From: Chloranthus sessilifolius
Taxonomy: Eukaryota; Streptophyta; Magnoliopsida; Chloranthales; Chloranthaceae
Direction: 5' to 3'
Assembly: GCA_021018995.1 (NCBI GenBank)
Contig: CM037585.1
Location: forward strand, 85,350,646-85,414,645
DNA length: 64,000 nt
In this document: positions 47,008 to 57,381 of the stretch, piece by piece
How the letters are laid out: each line of letters starts with the position of its first letter
Numbering within the stretch: position 1 is the first letter of the stretch
The notes under the pieces: model-generated
Seen by the model: only the letters and a program-made list of their open reading frames with translations
What the model was told of the DNA's origin: nothing
Databases searched by the model: none
Made by a program: the position numbers and the translations under genes

Positions 47008-48335
47008 GGATGTGTAGCAGCACCTGCCAATGAATTGTTCCCTGATGAGCAGCTATTTGCTATGCAGTCTAGTGTGCCCTGGTTTGTACACATTGTGAAT
47101 TTTCTTGCTGTTGGTAGGATCCCCCCTCACTGGTCCAAGATGGATAAAAACCTATTTTTCTCTCAGGTCAAACATTTTCTGTGAGAGGACTCATACCTTT
47201 ACAAGCATTGTGCAGGCCAAATTGTGAGGAGTTGTGTGCCTAAAAGTGAGTTCCACAATATTCTTTCTAGTGCCATGAGCAAGCCTGTGGAGGTCACTGT
47301 AGTGGTAAAAAGACAGCTGTAAAAGTATTGCAATGTGGGTTTTATTGGCCCTCTTTGTTTAGAGATGCACACATACATTACAAAGCCTGTGCACGATGTC
47401 AAAGGTTGGGAGGCATTTCCAAGAAAGATTCAATGCCATTGCAACCCATCATTGTGGTAGAACTGTTTGACATATGGGGGATTGATTTTATGGGCCCCTT
47501 CCCTCCTTCTATGAGTTTCAACATTATACTTGTGGCAATGGACTATGTTTCCAAATGGGTAGAAGCCATTGCTACAAGAATCAATGACCACACAGCTGTC
47601 CTTAAATTTTTAAAGGATAATATTTTCTCTAGATTTGGTACCCCCAGAGCTATCATTAGTGATGGGGGGAGTCATTTCTGTAACAGGTCTTTTGAGAATA
47701 TGCTCAAAAGGTACTCTGTTACACACATGATTGCAACTCCCTACCACCCACAGACCAGTGGGCAAGTTGAAGTTTCTAATAGGGAGATCAAGCACATCTT
47801 GGAGAAGACTGTGAGGGCAGATAGGAAGGATTGGGCACAGAAATTGAATGATACTTTGTGGGCTTATAGGACTGCCTATAAGATCCCTATTGGTATGTCC
47901 CCTTTTAGGCTGGTCTATGGCAAGGCCTGTCACTTGTCAATAGAGTTGGAACATAGAGCCTACTGGGCTATTAGAACACTAAATTTTGATCTAACTACAA
48001 CTGGTTCACATAAGAAATTGCAACGGTCAGAGCTTGATGAGCTGAGACTGGAAGCTTATACAAATGCAAGAATTTAAAATGAGAGATCCAAGGCATTCTT
48101 TGACAAGAAACTAATGAGAAAGGACTTCAATGTTGGTGCCAAGGTTTGACTTTTTAACTCAAAAGTAAAATTCTTTCCAGGGAAGTTAAAATCCAGATGG
48201 GATGGAGCTTATACTATCATCCATGCCTCCCCATTTGGTGTTGTGGAGATCTGGGATCCCATGTCTGGGAAGATCATGAAAGTGAATGGTCAAAGGCTAA
48301 AAATTTGTGTAGAAAATTCTATGGAGCCTCCTTAG
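47008..48335 (+). pseudogene. Integrase region of element D
   Basis: The core frame 47328-48077 is open and carries all three catalytic residues: Asp in WGIDFMGPF, Asp in ISDGG and Glu in VEVSNRE, followed by [15 protein letters not shown]. The N-terminal zinc-binding region (47200-47330) is damaged by a frameshift in the first His block, and one Cys position reads Tyr (HYKAC). Stops near 48078 and 48150 break the C-terminal part, and the frame ends TAG at 48333-48335, earlier than in element A. Confidence 0.85.
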
Positions 48336-49677
48336 ACCATTCACCTGCATGAACCTCCCACTGATTAGTGATCCACAGCTCGATATACTGTGTACCATAC
48401 TTTGTGAATTTGTGTGTTGTTTTATTTAAATATCTGTCATGTGTTGATGTGAATGTATTGTTTTGTTTTGTGTTTTGTTGTTGTTGATGTACATGTTTGT
48501 CATCTGAATTTAATGTGCATGGAATTGATTTTGTTATGCATGTTCTGCTGCTATTGTGTGGTTGATGTGATGTCATTTAAATATGCATGAATCTGCTGCA
48601 AATTAAAATCATTTGAATGCTAGCATATTTATTCTGTGCATATGTTAGCAATGGGCATGAACTTATCAAAGGTGAAATGGATGAAATGTGAAGAAAAGTT
48701 GGTGCTGATGCACAATGGTAAGGTGCATGCCAGTATTGATGCACAGGCTAATGTGCAGCACTGAGAAAGAGTGATTTTTGTCATGCCGTGAGGCTAAATG
48801 GCCTCTATTTTACACTCGTGAGCTATTTTTGGGCTTTCTCGCGGGGCTCTGTAATGAACTGTGTTGCTTCACGAGTGCCTCACGAGCAAAATGCCTGAAG
48901 AAAGCTTGAGATTGAACCTCGTGAGCTTATTTCTTTTCCGCGACATTGAGCTGCGCAACAATTGGAAGTCATGTATTTTGTTCCTCGCGAGTGCGTTGCG
49001 AGAGAATTTCTGAAGCCTACACTTCTAATTGCCTCATGAGGCCCTTAATGCTCTGAATTTATGAGTCTCGTGAGTTTGAAAGCTCAGCTGTGTAAAATAT
49101 ACAAATGTCCTCTTACGCGTTCAGACCCCAGTTAGCTTCGCGATTGATCTCGCGAGACTCCAGGGTCTCTTAAAATACATTCCTCATGAGGCAATTTTCT
49201 TCATCGCGACTGCAAGTCTCACAAGATCTCACCTGAGCATGCAAGAAGAATGTGCCCCGCGAGTCCCTGTTGAGAGCCGCGTGAGGCACGAGGTCACACT
49301 CTTATACCGTGCGAATTTTCGCTTTTTCATTTCATCCCTTCTTTGCCCTAGTTCCAACTGAGCACCTTCGAGCTCCATTCTCCATCCTTTCTCCTCTATT
49401 GCCTAAACCACTCCAACTCTGCCACTTTTCTCCCACCATTGTGTTCCACAACAACTCTTGGTCATTTTGCACCTGGTTTGAAGAGACTTGATACATTGGG
49501 CAACATTTGGACCGAAAACCTAGCTCTCTTGTGGTAAGTGTGCTCATCTATCATTTGGCTTGATTTATATGTTATTATTGTGTTGAGTAGAGAGAATTTA
49601 GTGGGCATAACTTCCATTGAAGTGTGAACTACCCAATCTTTGATTTTAAAGACCCAATTTGAAGAATTGGAGTAGCC
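48336..49677 (+). other. Post-pol region of element D
   Basis: Non-coding. A TG-rich first half (48400-48620) is followed by a cluster of CTCGCGAG octamers (exact at 48984-48991 and 49149-49156) and a block shared with the left edge of the window (about 49320-49500). A consensus-like splice donor, TTGTGGTAAGT, is at about 49529-49539, upstream of the third ORF. Confidence 0.55.
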
Positions 49678-49929
49678 ATGGCCGCGGGTTCAAAATTTAA
49701 TGATACCTTGACTGCCATGTTGAACCCTTCCCCTACTGGTAGCCCTTTGGCCACACGAAAATCTATGAGGATTGCAGAGGCCTCCACTGTGGAGACATCT
49801 GAGGTACCTACACAAACTGTTGAGCCCCAAGTGGAACAAACTAAGAAAAGGGCTGCTCCTATGAAGAAGGCCAAGGCTGTGGCCTCTGATGCTCATGCTG
49901 TCAAAAAGAAGTCAGCCCGGGTCCCTGGC
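49678..49929 (+). pseudogene. Start of a third ORF (post-pol) of element D, truncated
   Basis: The ATG at 49678 lies in a good context (GTAGCCATGGCC). The product is basic and Ala/Lys/Pro/Thr-rich (TKKRAAPMKKAKAV and VKKKSARV), with no transmembrane segment or signal peptide in the part present. Athila elements often carry an extra ORF here, sometimes env-like, but nothing in this fragment proves that. The frame runs through the palindromic junction into LTR sequence of element E and ends at 50055; that tail is not native. Element E has a different short frame at the same place (54652-54900). Confidence 0.4.
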
Positions 49930-49996
49930 AACAAGTTTTTGGCACCATTGCCAGGGACCCGGGTTCAATCCCCGACAGCGGCGCCAAAAACTTGTT
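49916..49996. other. Head-to-head primer-binding-site junction with tRNA-Asp T-arm sequence
   Basis: Two nested inverted repeats. The first is a perfect 16-bp repeat, CCCGGGTCCCTGGCAA (49916-49931), with its complement at 49948-49963. The second pairs 49930-49957 with 49969-49996 (23 of 28 positions), each arm being an LTR end plus PBS in opposite orientations. The plus strand at 49956-49986 resembles the last 31 nt of plant tRNA-Asp, T-loop included, from memory with about three differences. This joins elements D and E. Confidence 0.75.
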
Positions 49997-50501
49997 GTCT
50001 ATCCCTTAGTGTGCTTTGGTTATTGTGTGGTGGAAACCAATTAAAAATAAAGTAAAATAAAAGAATGGATTCAGCACAACTAGAGTAATCCTAGACCTAC
50101 AGGATACAAGGCCTATTATAGCAAGTTGTGATAAGTAAGAGTTTGTCCCACAGACAAATTGATCTAGAATCCAAAATGGGCTATAATAGTAGGCCTCCAG
50201 ATCTGGCAATCCTAAAGAAAGGGAGCTGGGTGTCACGACTACACTAAATTAATCCTAACAACAAAGAAATAAAATGTAGCCCTATTCTAAAGAAAGGGTT
50301 AAGTAGAAGATGGTGATGGTGTGTACCAAAATAAAATATAAAAATTGGTGAGAAGTAAGTAGGTTAAGTTTAGAGTTAAAACAGTAATGTAACTCAGATT
50401 TGGTCTGTCTTTGCAGTGCTCCTTGCTGACACACTATCAAAAGCCTCAACAAGGTAGAAATATCTAATTTAACTCATGCCATTTGGGGTGCTCTTAAGGC
50501 T

Positions 50502-50533
50502 ATAGGCTGTCCACTCAAATGGTCACAGCCTAT
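50502..50533. ncRNA. LTR hairpin repeat, copy 1 in element E
   Basis: ATAGGCTGT (50502-50510) pairs perfectly with ACAGCCTAT (50525-50533), with an inner CCA/TGG pairing in the loop. The second copy in the same LTR, 51019-51050, reads ATACTCTGT and ACAGGGTAT, which keeps pairing through a G-C to C-G swap. Similar units occur two or three times in every Athila LTR of the window. Confidence 0.45.
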
Positions 50534-51583
50534 CCTATAGAGTCTGTCAGATCCCATTAGTTAAACCAGAAATTGCCAATCTAGTCCAGGGGAGTGGACT
50601 GATCATTTCCCCATCCACTGGACCAGATCAAGCCATGAATACTATTGCAACACTATGTAATGCCAGTGCTACAAGCTCCCCAGATCTGCGCACAAATCTG
50701 GCTGACATCCATAGGTATTCCAACCCATAACGTCCTAAGTGCTTTGCTAAGGCTAACCGCTCACTGGTGCCCACAAAAAGGATCATGCAACAGGTTTAAT
50801 AGGGCTTTAGATTCAGCTGGGCATTGCTACAAACGGCCTGCAATGACTCAGCCTCAAGCTATAATTACTATAGAGAGATAAAATCTAACATCTGATATTG
50901 GCTAGGTAAAATAGAGGGGAGCCAGTTCCTGTACAAACCTCCTCACAAGGCTCTAGAAGCTCATGTGCAGGGGAGAAGAACCTTTCTCAAACATATGACT
51001 GGACACAACCTTAGGGCTATACTCTGTCCACTCAAATGGTCACAGGGTATCCCATTGGTCTGTCCATACCACAGAAGTCTGAGAAAGAGAATTAAGACTG
51101 CTGCAACCACCATGGTTCACAGGCCTCCGAGCTCCCCAAATTTCACTATAGATCCAGCATTGCTTTCCATGGGGCTATCAAACCAAGGGAAATCAGATGG
51201 TAAACAATAGATCTACTAGAAACTGAATGGGCTAGTCCTAAAGACATGGATCCTATAGACATCTAAAGAAACCATAAGATCTTTAGATTAAATTAGGCAT
51301 TAAAATAGTAATCTATTGATAAACACAAAACTTACAATGAACTGCCTCCAAGCTGCACCCTGTACACAATTGCTCATCAAACATCCCAATGTATACAAAA
51401 CCTATTACAAACTGAAATAAACTAAACCTAATTGCTTACAGGGGGATTAGCCAGCAAGTGCTGGGCTAAGAGAGAAGAAAAAGGGGAAAAACAGGTGATC
51501 AAACCCTAACCCTAGCTTGCTGGAGCTCTCAGCCGATAGAGGATGAAAAGAAGGGTTGCTGATCAAACAAAACTCTATGTGTA

Positions 51584-51593
51584 GCTTATATAC
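51584..51593 (-). promoter_or_regulatory. TATA box of element E 3' LTR
   Basis: GTATATAAGC on the minus strand, identical to the box in the other LTR (63009-63018) and in element A. Confidence 0.6.
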
Positions 51594-52418
51594 TCTGTCC
51601 ATACGGCCTTGGCTCTGAAGGGATTAACCCTAATTTTTTTAGCAGACATGGCACTGTTACATCCCTTGAATGCCTTGAGACGTGTGCCTCAAAATCCATG
51701 CCTCGGGATGTGTGTCCTAGCCTTGGAAAATTTCCAAAAGGTCCTTGAGTTAAAACAGAGAAGTGGGGAGCCCGTGCTTCGTGGGGCTGGCATATGCATT
51801 CATTGATTTGCACAATTGTAGGGCCTTCGCGAAGTAGCTTTTGGTTGGTGGGAAGTGCTCACTCGCGCAGTGAATCTTCAATTAATCCCGTAGTTCCTTT
51901 GCGCTACACTGCTGTCGCAGAGATGCTTTAGAGTGCCTAGACTTCTCGCGCAGTAGAGCTTCAGAAGCTCTCTCTCTCGCTAGGTGCTCACGCAATTATG
52001 CTCCTGTGCTCGCGTGGTAATTGGTAAGGCTTCAGAGTGCGCGAGGAGAATTCTGGGCGTCTCTCTTCCAGGGCCACGCACGAACTCCGCGAGGTGAATT
52101 TTAGTTTAGTTCACACATGGACTCGCTATGTTCTTCGCGCGGCTACTTTAAGGCCTGATCTCTGGGAGAGCTTCGCGACCACAAATTCTGAGGATTTTAA
52201 TCCACGATGTCTTTACAGCTCTCCTCTTAACTACGCATCCTATCTGTGCGAGGGCATCTTCCACTACATCCTTAGCTTCGCGAGGGAGCTTCTCAGCTCT
52301 GCGAGATCTGTCTTTCTATGGTCTGATGTATTGCACTTGCTGCCTTTGTAGTTTCTCCATTCTCAGCCAACTTTATTCATCTGCTAGGCGTTTGGTCAAT
52401 GATGACCAACACATGATT

Positions 52419-52428
52419 CACCATGGTG
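52419..52428. promoter_or_regulatory. U3 palindrome CACCATGGTG in element E
   Basis: A 10-bp palindrome 213 bp from the outer LTR end, at the same distance as in A and D. Confidence 0.45.
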
Positions 52429-52641
52429 AGCACTACCAGGGTGTTCCATTAGGCTTTGGTTCAACTGTCATCTTTGCATGTCTTCTTCCTCTTCTTTGGG
52501 TCAATAAGGATGGATTTTGTGTTAAGCTACACAGATTATTACTAACTATAAAACACACTTAACAAATGATTATTAGTCTGCTTTAAGGTCTATCAAAGGC
52601 TAGGTTAAGAGGTGAAAAGTGATACTTTTCAGTGAATAACA

Positions 52642-52654
52642 CCCCCCTAAACTT
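52642..52654 (-). other. Polypurine tract of element E
   Basis: AAGTTTAGGGGGG on the minus strand, immediately before the LTR start TGTTATTCAC. It would prime plus-strand DNA synthesis. It is the clearest polypurine tract in the window; element C's is degenerate. Confidence 0.75.
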
Positions 52655-54560
52655 AATTTTTGCTAGTCCCTGAGCAAAGGAAAATTTAAAACAACTATCC
52701 TAAGAATTTAAATGCCACTTTCATAGGGAGCACGAATACATTTAGCATATATACCAAGCCTTTTAAACCCCTAGGTGATCCCTAGTGGAGGAGTGAAGTC
52801 TCCTGAGGGTTTTCAGTGAAGGTACCCACGAACTTCACCCTTAAAACAGTTAAAAATAGTGCAGTCAATGACAAAGCAAATTTCAATGGATAAACCCTCA
52901 GTCCACACCTATCCTTTAAATTCAGAGGAAATTACAGCAATAGCGTAGCCATTTAAACCTCAAAATCAACATGCATGTGATCACCACCAATTAGTTCACA
53001 ACAGGAATACAATGTGCATATAATCAGTACAAAGCTTGCCTTAGATTTAAAAATCAGGTTGGATATAACTCCAATGAATTTAAAATTCAGACCCAATTCT
53101 CACCAGGGCTATCTCTCAACAATGAAAATTAAAAGGGTGTTTACATTCTCATCAGCTCAAGAGCAGTTACAGACCCCAAATGGGCCTGCAAGCATGAGCA
53201 CATGCAAAGCTTCTGATTTCAAACATCCTCATGACTTTTCACCATAGATTGGACAACTCCTCATCTCCACATGACAGCTCATTTCACTTTAGATCTACAA
53301 GGTCTTTTTGAATGGGTTGTAATGTGGCTTATGGGTGAGGGGTATAAAGGATGAAGGGGTAAAAAGGGATTCAAAATTGAGAAATCAGCAATGTAAGGAG
53401 TGATTGATGACTTCACTACTTGCATTTAAGCACAACTTTATCTTACTTGATATATTTCCGAATCAAAGTGGCTAGCTTCTCCTCTTCTTTTCAATTTTTA
53501 GATGATGTTCTTCTCTAGACTTCTCTTTCTTTCTCTCTTTTTTTTTTTTAATTTAAATTTTTTATTTTAATTTAATATTTTTATGATGACTTGCTACACA
53601 AAAAACCACTGATACACTATTGTTCATTTGTTGCTTTTCTTCTCCTTTTACCAAATGTTAGACCACTCTCACTATCTTCAACTCCTTCTCCTTTACCTTC
53701 TGAATTCTCAGAGTGAGGGTATAGTTCAATCAGGTCAACAGGTTAAGGTGCAAGTACTCTGGTGTTTGTCAAAGAAAAGTAGGATTTTTAAGGCTCAACG
53801 AGTGTATGCAAAAGGGCAATTTTAAAAGGATAGATTTTCAGGCTCAAACTGTCCAAATGAAGGCCTTGAATCATTTTCTTAGTGTCATGAGTGCTGTCAA
53901 TCAGTTTTGATTTGGAGGTGCCTAACTTTTAGTGAAAAGGTCTTGACTCAATTAGTCCTTAGAGCAGAAATACCGCCAAAGACACTCTTTAAAAGAAAAT
54001 GATGGGCCCAAATCTCACTAGGTATGGTCCTCAAATTAACCCATGGGGTATATTTTCACCTTTTTCTCTCCTCTTAGGTTCACTAAGTACTAACTGAAAA
54101 GTTTTCTGATGTTAGCTTCATGGTGGTGCAAAGATTTTAAAATTTTTAGTTTCAAAATGTCTGCAAAAATTTTTAATTTTCCACAAATTTTCTCTTTCTA
54201 ACAAGTTAGGTGGGAATTGACTTTATTCATCCCAATTAAACCAACACTGCTGCACTAAAGTTAACTGCTTCATTGTCAGATCCTGCCACACCCCCAAACC
54301 TATGAGGAACAGTGTCCTCACTGATTCAAAGTTATAAGTGGATGTGCAGCAGGCTTAAGACATAGACATTAACAGAGCAAAAACTACAAGAGAGAAAAAT
54401 GCATAACAAACAACATAAAAACAAACACACAGAAAAAATGAAAGAATATAAGGAAAAAACATTTCATTATAAGTATAAAATAAAAAGATTACACAGAGAT
54501 AGAAAATTATAAACCTAAGGACAATCTAGATACACAGCAACAAAACATCTTGTCGAAGAC
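52655..54560 (-). other. Long non-coding segment next to the 3' LTR of element E
   Basis: No credible frame. It is homologous to 19769-21400 of element C over most of its length, although the two subfamilies differ strongly in their LTRs. It contains the three-way-junction fold (52765-52812) and a pyrimidine tract near 53510-53580. Confidence 0.65.
52765..52812. ncRNA. Predicted three-way-junction RNA fold in element E
   Basis: Outer stem AAACCC/GGGTTT, hairpins CTAGG/CCTAG and AGGAG/CTCCT. The stems are unchanged from element C; one loop base differs (TGAAGT here, TGACGT there). Confidence 0.4.
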
Positions 54561-54651
54561 AAAATGGTTCTTCCTCCTGGCTTAGGGATATCCTCAACCT
54601 GCTGTGTGTGGAAGAGGAACTGCACGCCAGGAGAGGGGGGAAGAACGGGGA

Positions 54652-54900
54652 TCAGGGAGAAGGATGTTGAGTAGGTGGTGGGGGGATTGAAGAGGATGGG
54701 GGGGAAGATGCAGGTGGTTCAGTCTTTTGATTATTCTTCTTTTGCTTATTCTTCTTCCTCTCCTCCTTGGCGAGGATCCTCTGTACCTCCTCATATTTGT
54801 CCCAGAGGAATTGTAGGGGGTCCAATTGTTTAGGTGGGGGTGGGTCCAACCACATGGGATAGAATTTATTGGGTAGATCGGTGGGTTTGTCGTTCACCAT
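54652..54900 (-). CDS. Short post-pol ORF of element E
   Basis: A minus-strand frame of 82 codons from ATG at 54900. It has an N-terminal WLDPPPPKQLDPLQFLWDKY region, a Lys/Glu-rich segment (KEERKKNKQKKNN) and a Pro/Ser-rich tail. It lies where element D has its third ORF. There is no signal peptide or membrane span. It may be the beginning of a longer frame broken after 54652, as another frame continues over 54594-54794. Function unknown. Confidence 0.35.
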   Translation of the reverse strand: MVNDKPTDLPNKFYPMWLDPPPPKQLDPLQFLWDKYEEVQRILAKEERKKNKQKKNNQKTEPPASSPPSSSIPPPPTQHPSP

Positions 54901-56001
54901 AGCTGAGAGAAGTGAAGGACTATTGAGATTAGAGGAGAGTGAATGTAAAGAAGATGAACTACCCTTGTATTTAAAATGCTTGGATGGTGGAATATGAATC
55001 TGCGAATTAAATATCGCCTCCTTCCAAGGTTAATTGCCGAAAAGAAATTAAGGAAGGGTAGTTGGCAATAAATTGTGATTGTTATGGGAAATAGTAAATC
55101 GCACAATTTATTATGGGGAATGGGAACACGCAATAAATGTTGCTCTATTTTTAGCACTGAGAGTTAAGGTGAAGAGATAGGAAATCAAAGAAATTTCTCA
55201 GGATAAAAAGGGCTAATCCCGCGGTTAGTGCATTTATCCGCTAGTATTCGTGGCGTAGAAATCTCGCGGAGAACAGATGTACCTTCACGAGAAGGAAAAT
55301 CACGCAGCAGAACATAGCTCCGCGAGTACAGATTAAGAAGCTGTGTGTGCCTCGCGAAGTTACTTCATGGAGTAGATGTTGGGACAGAGCACGCGAAGTA
55401 TTTTCTCATTTCTTGTGCGGCTTAACTAGTGATCTCACCCAATAGAATATTTTGAATTCTGCTTTTTGCGCCCTCTTGACACTGTGAGAAAGCTTTGAAA
55501 TGGTTCGCAATTGTAAAAATTAGGCCATATAACCCCGCGAGAGACCAACACTCTACCTCTTTTCGCAATTTGTGCCTAGCCTGCGCTTGTACAGTGTCAG
55601 GCACCCATTCAACGGCCATCAACATCCATCCTCGTATATGTATCCCCTTCCCAAATGATAGTGACCTCCCTCATACCAGCACATGCATATCAAAAATTCA
55701 AAATGATGATGCTTCATGCAAACAAATTCTACATAGTTACATTGCTAGTACCTCAATCACCCAGTAGCAATAAGCATGCATCTCCCATGTCACTGACAGA
55801 AATGAATAAGTACTCAAAACAAAACAAATAAAGCAGATGAAAAGAAACAAATCTCTATGATAAAAATAGTAAATGACAGGTTCCTAATCAAACAAAAACA
55901 TACAACAATTTTAAATAGATATGGTACACATAATACAAAGCTGTGGATCACTGAGCAGTGGGAGGTTCATGTAGGTGAATGGTCTGAGGAAGCTTCACTG
56001 G
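54901..56001 (-). other. Post-pol region of element E
   Basis: Non-coding apart from the tail of pol. A cluster of CTCGCG/CGCGAG-type octamers at 55240-55560 matches those after pol in A and D. Beyond the TAA at 56002, conserved codons continue to about 55950, so the stop is an early one compared with element A. Confidence 0.55.
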
Positions 56002-57381
56002 TTATTCGACACAAATCTTGAGCCTCTGACCATTTACTTTCATGATCTGCCCTAATATTAGATCAAGGATTTCCACAGCACCAGATGGGAAAGCTCTGAT
56101 GACAGTATAGGGTCCATCCCATATGGATTTCAACTTCCCTGAAAAAAATTTAAGTCTGGAGTTGAAAAGCCAAACCTTAGTGCCAGCATTGAGGTCCTTC
56201 CTTAATGACTTCTTGTCAAAGAGTGCCTTTGATCTCTCCTTGTACATTCTTGCATTTGCATAGGCTTCTAGCCTCATTTCATCAAGTTTTGCCATTTGCA
56301 ACTGCCTGTGAGAACCAACAGAAGTTAGATTTAAATTCATTGCTTTGATAGCCTAATAGGCTCGATGTTCAAACTCCACAAGTAGGTGGCAGGCCTTGCC
56401 ATACACCAGCCTAAATGGGGACATGCCAATAGGGGTCTTGTAGGCAGTCCTATAAGCCCACAAAGCATCATTCAATTTTTGTGCCCAATCCTTTCTATTA
56501 GTCCTCACAGTCTTCTCTAGAATATGCTTAATCTCCTTATTGGAAATTTCAACTTGCCCACTGGTTTGTGGGTGGTAGGGAGTTGCAATTCTGTGTGTAA
56601 CAGAATACTTCTTGAGCAGGTTCACAAAAGGTCTGTTACAGAAGTGGCTCCCCCCATCACTGATGATAGCTCTGGGGATGCCAAATCGTGAGAAGATATT
56701 GTCCTTCAAGAAGTTAAGGATGACTGTGTGGTCATTGGTCCTTGTGGCAATGGCTTCCACCCATTTGGACACATAGTCCACTACCACAAGTATGAAGTTA
56801 AATCCTATAGATGAAGGAAAGGGGCCCATAAAATCAATGCCCCAAATGTCCAAAAGTTTAACAACTAGGATGGGCTGCAATGGCATAGAGTCTCTCTTGG
56901 AAATGCCTCCCATCCTTTGACATCTCTCACAGGCCTTGCAATGTAAGTTTGCATCTCTGAACAAAGAAGGCCAAAACAAACCACATTGGAGCACTTTTGC
57001 TGCAGTTTTTCTGCTACTGAAGTGGCCTCCACATGCTTTCTCATGGCACATTGAAAGAATGCCATGGAAGTCACTTTTAGGCATACATATCTTAATGACC
57101 TGATCTGCACAATGCTTGTAAAGGTATGAATCCTCCCACAGAAAATGTCTAACCTGAGAGAAGAACCGGTCTTTGTCAATCTTAGACCAGTGTGGAGGGA
57201 TCTTACCAGCAGCAAGAAAATTGACAATGTGTGCAAACCAGGGCACACTAGATTGCAAAGTAAAAAGCTGCTCATCAAGGAACAACTCATTAACAGGTGT
57301 TGCTGCACATTCATCCAAAATAATCCTAGAGAGGTAGTTAGCCATCACATTCTCAACTCCCTTCTTGTCTTTTATTTCCAT
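56002..57381 (-). pseudogene. Integrase region of element E (largely open)
   Basis: A 342-codon frame (56353-57381) spans the end of RNase H, the HHCC zinc-binding region ([13 protein letters not shown]) and the complete core: Asp in WGIDFMGPF, Asp in ISDGG, Glu in VEISNKE, then [16 protein letters not shown] stop at about 56350 separates it from the C-terminal part, 56002-56340, which holds the LKSIWDGPYTVI block. Of the three integrases this one has the most intact catalytic part. Confidence 0.87.

Larger units (their letters stand above)
39860..49929 (+). mobile_element. Athila element D (plus strand, 3' LTR missing)
   Basis: In order: 5' LTR (39860-42518), PBS, gag, protease, RT, RNase H, integrase, a post-pol region and the first part of a third ORF. 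The element then stops at a palindromic PBS junction instead of a polypurine tract and 3' LTR. It is head to head with element E across that junction. The reading frames have scattered stops (for example TAG at 46309-46311 within RT) and frameshifts, so the copy is inactive. Confidence 0.85.
49993..52641 (-). repeat. 3' LTR of element E (complete)
   Basis: 2649 bp starting TGTTGTCT and ending AATAACA. It carries the best-paired LTR hairpins (50502-50533 and 51019-51050), the TATA box at 51584-51593, a region of CGCGAG-type octamers at 51800-52300 and the U3 palindrome at 52419-52428. Confidence 0.9.

Noticed and set aside
49956-49986. A tRNA-Asp gene
   Set aside because: Only the T-arm and acceptor 3' half are present, fused to LTR sequence in an inverted junction. 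There is no anticodon or D-arm.
49678-50055. Intact 125-codon gene
   Set aside because: The last third is read across a PBS junction into antisense LTR, so only the part up to about 49920 can be native.
52642-54560. env-like gene before the 3' LTR
   Set aside because: No signal peptide, membrane segment or long frame is seen on the coding strand in element E or C.
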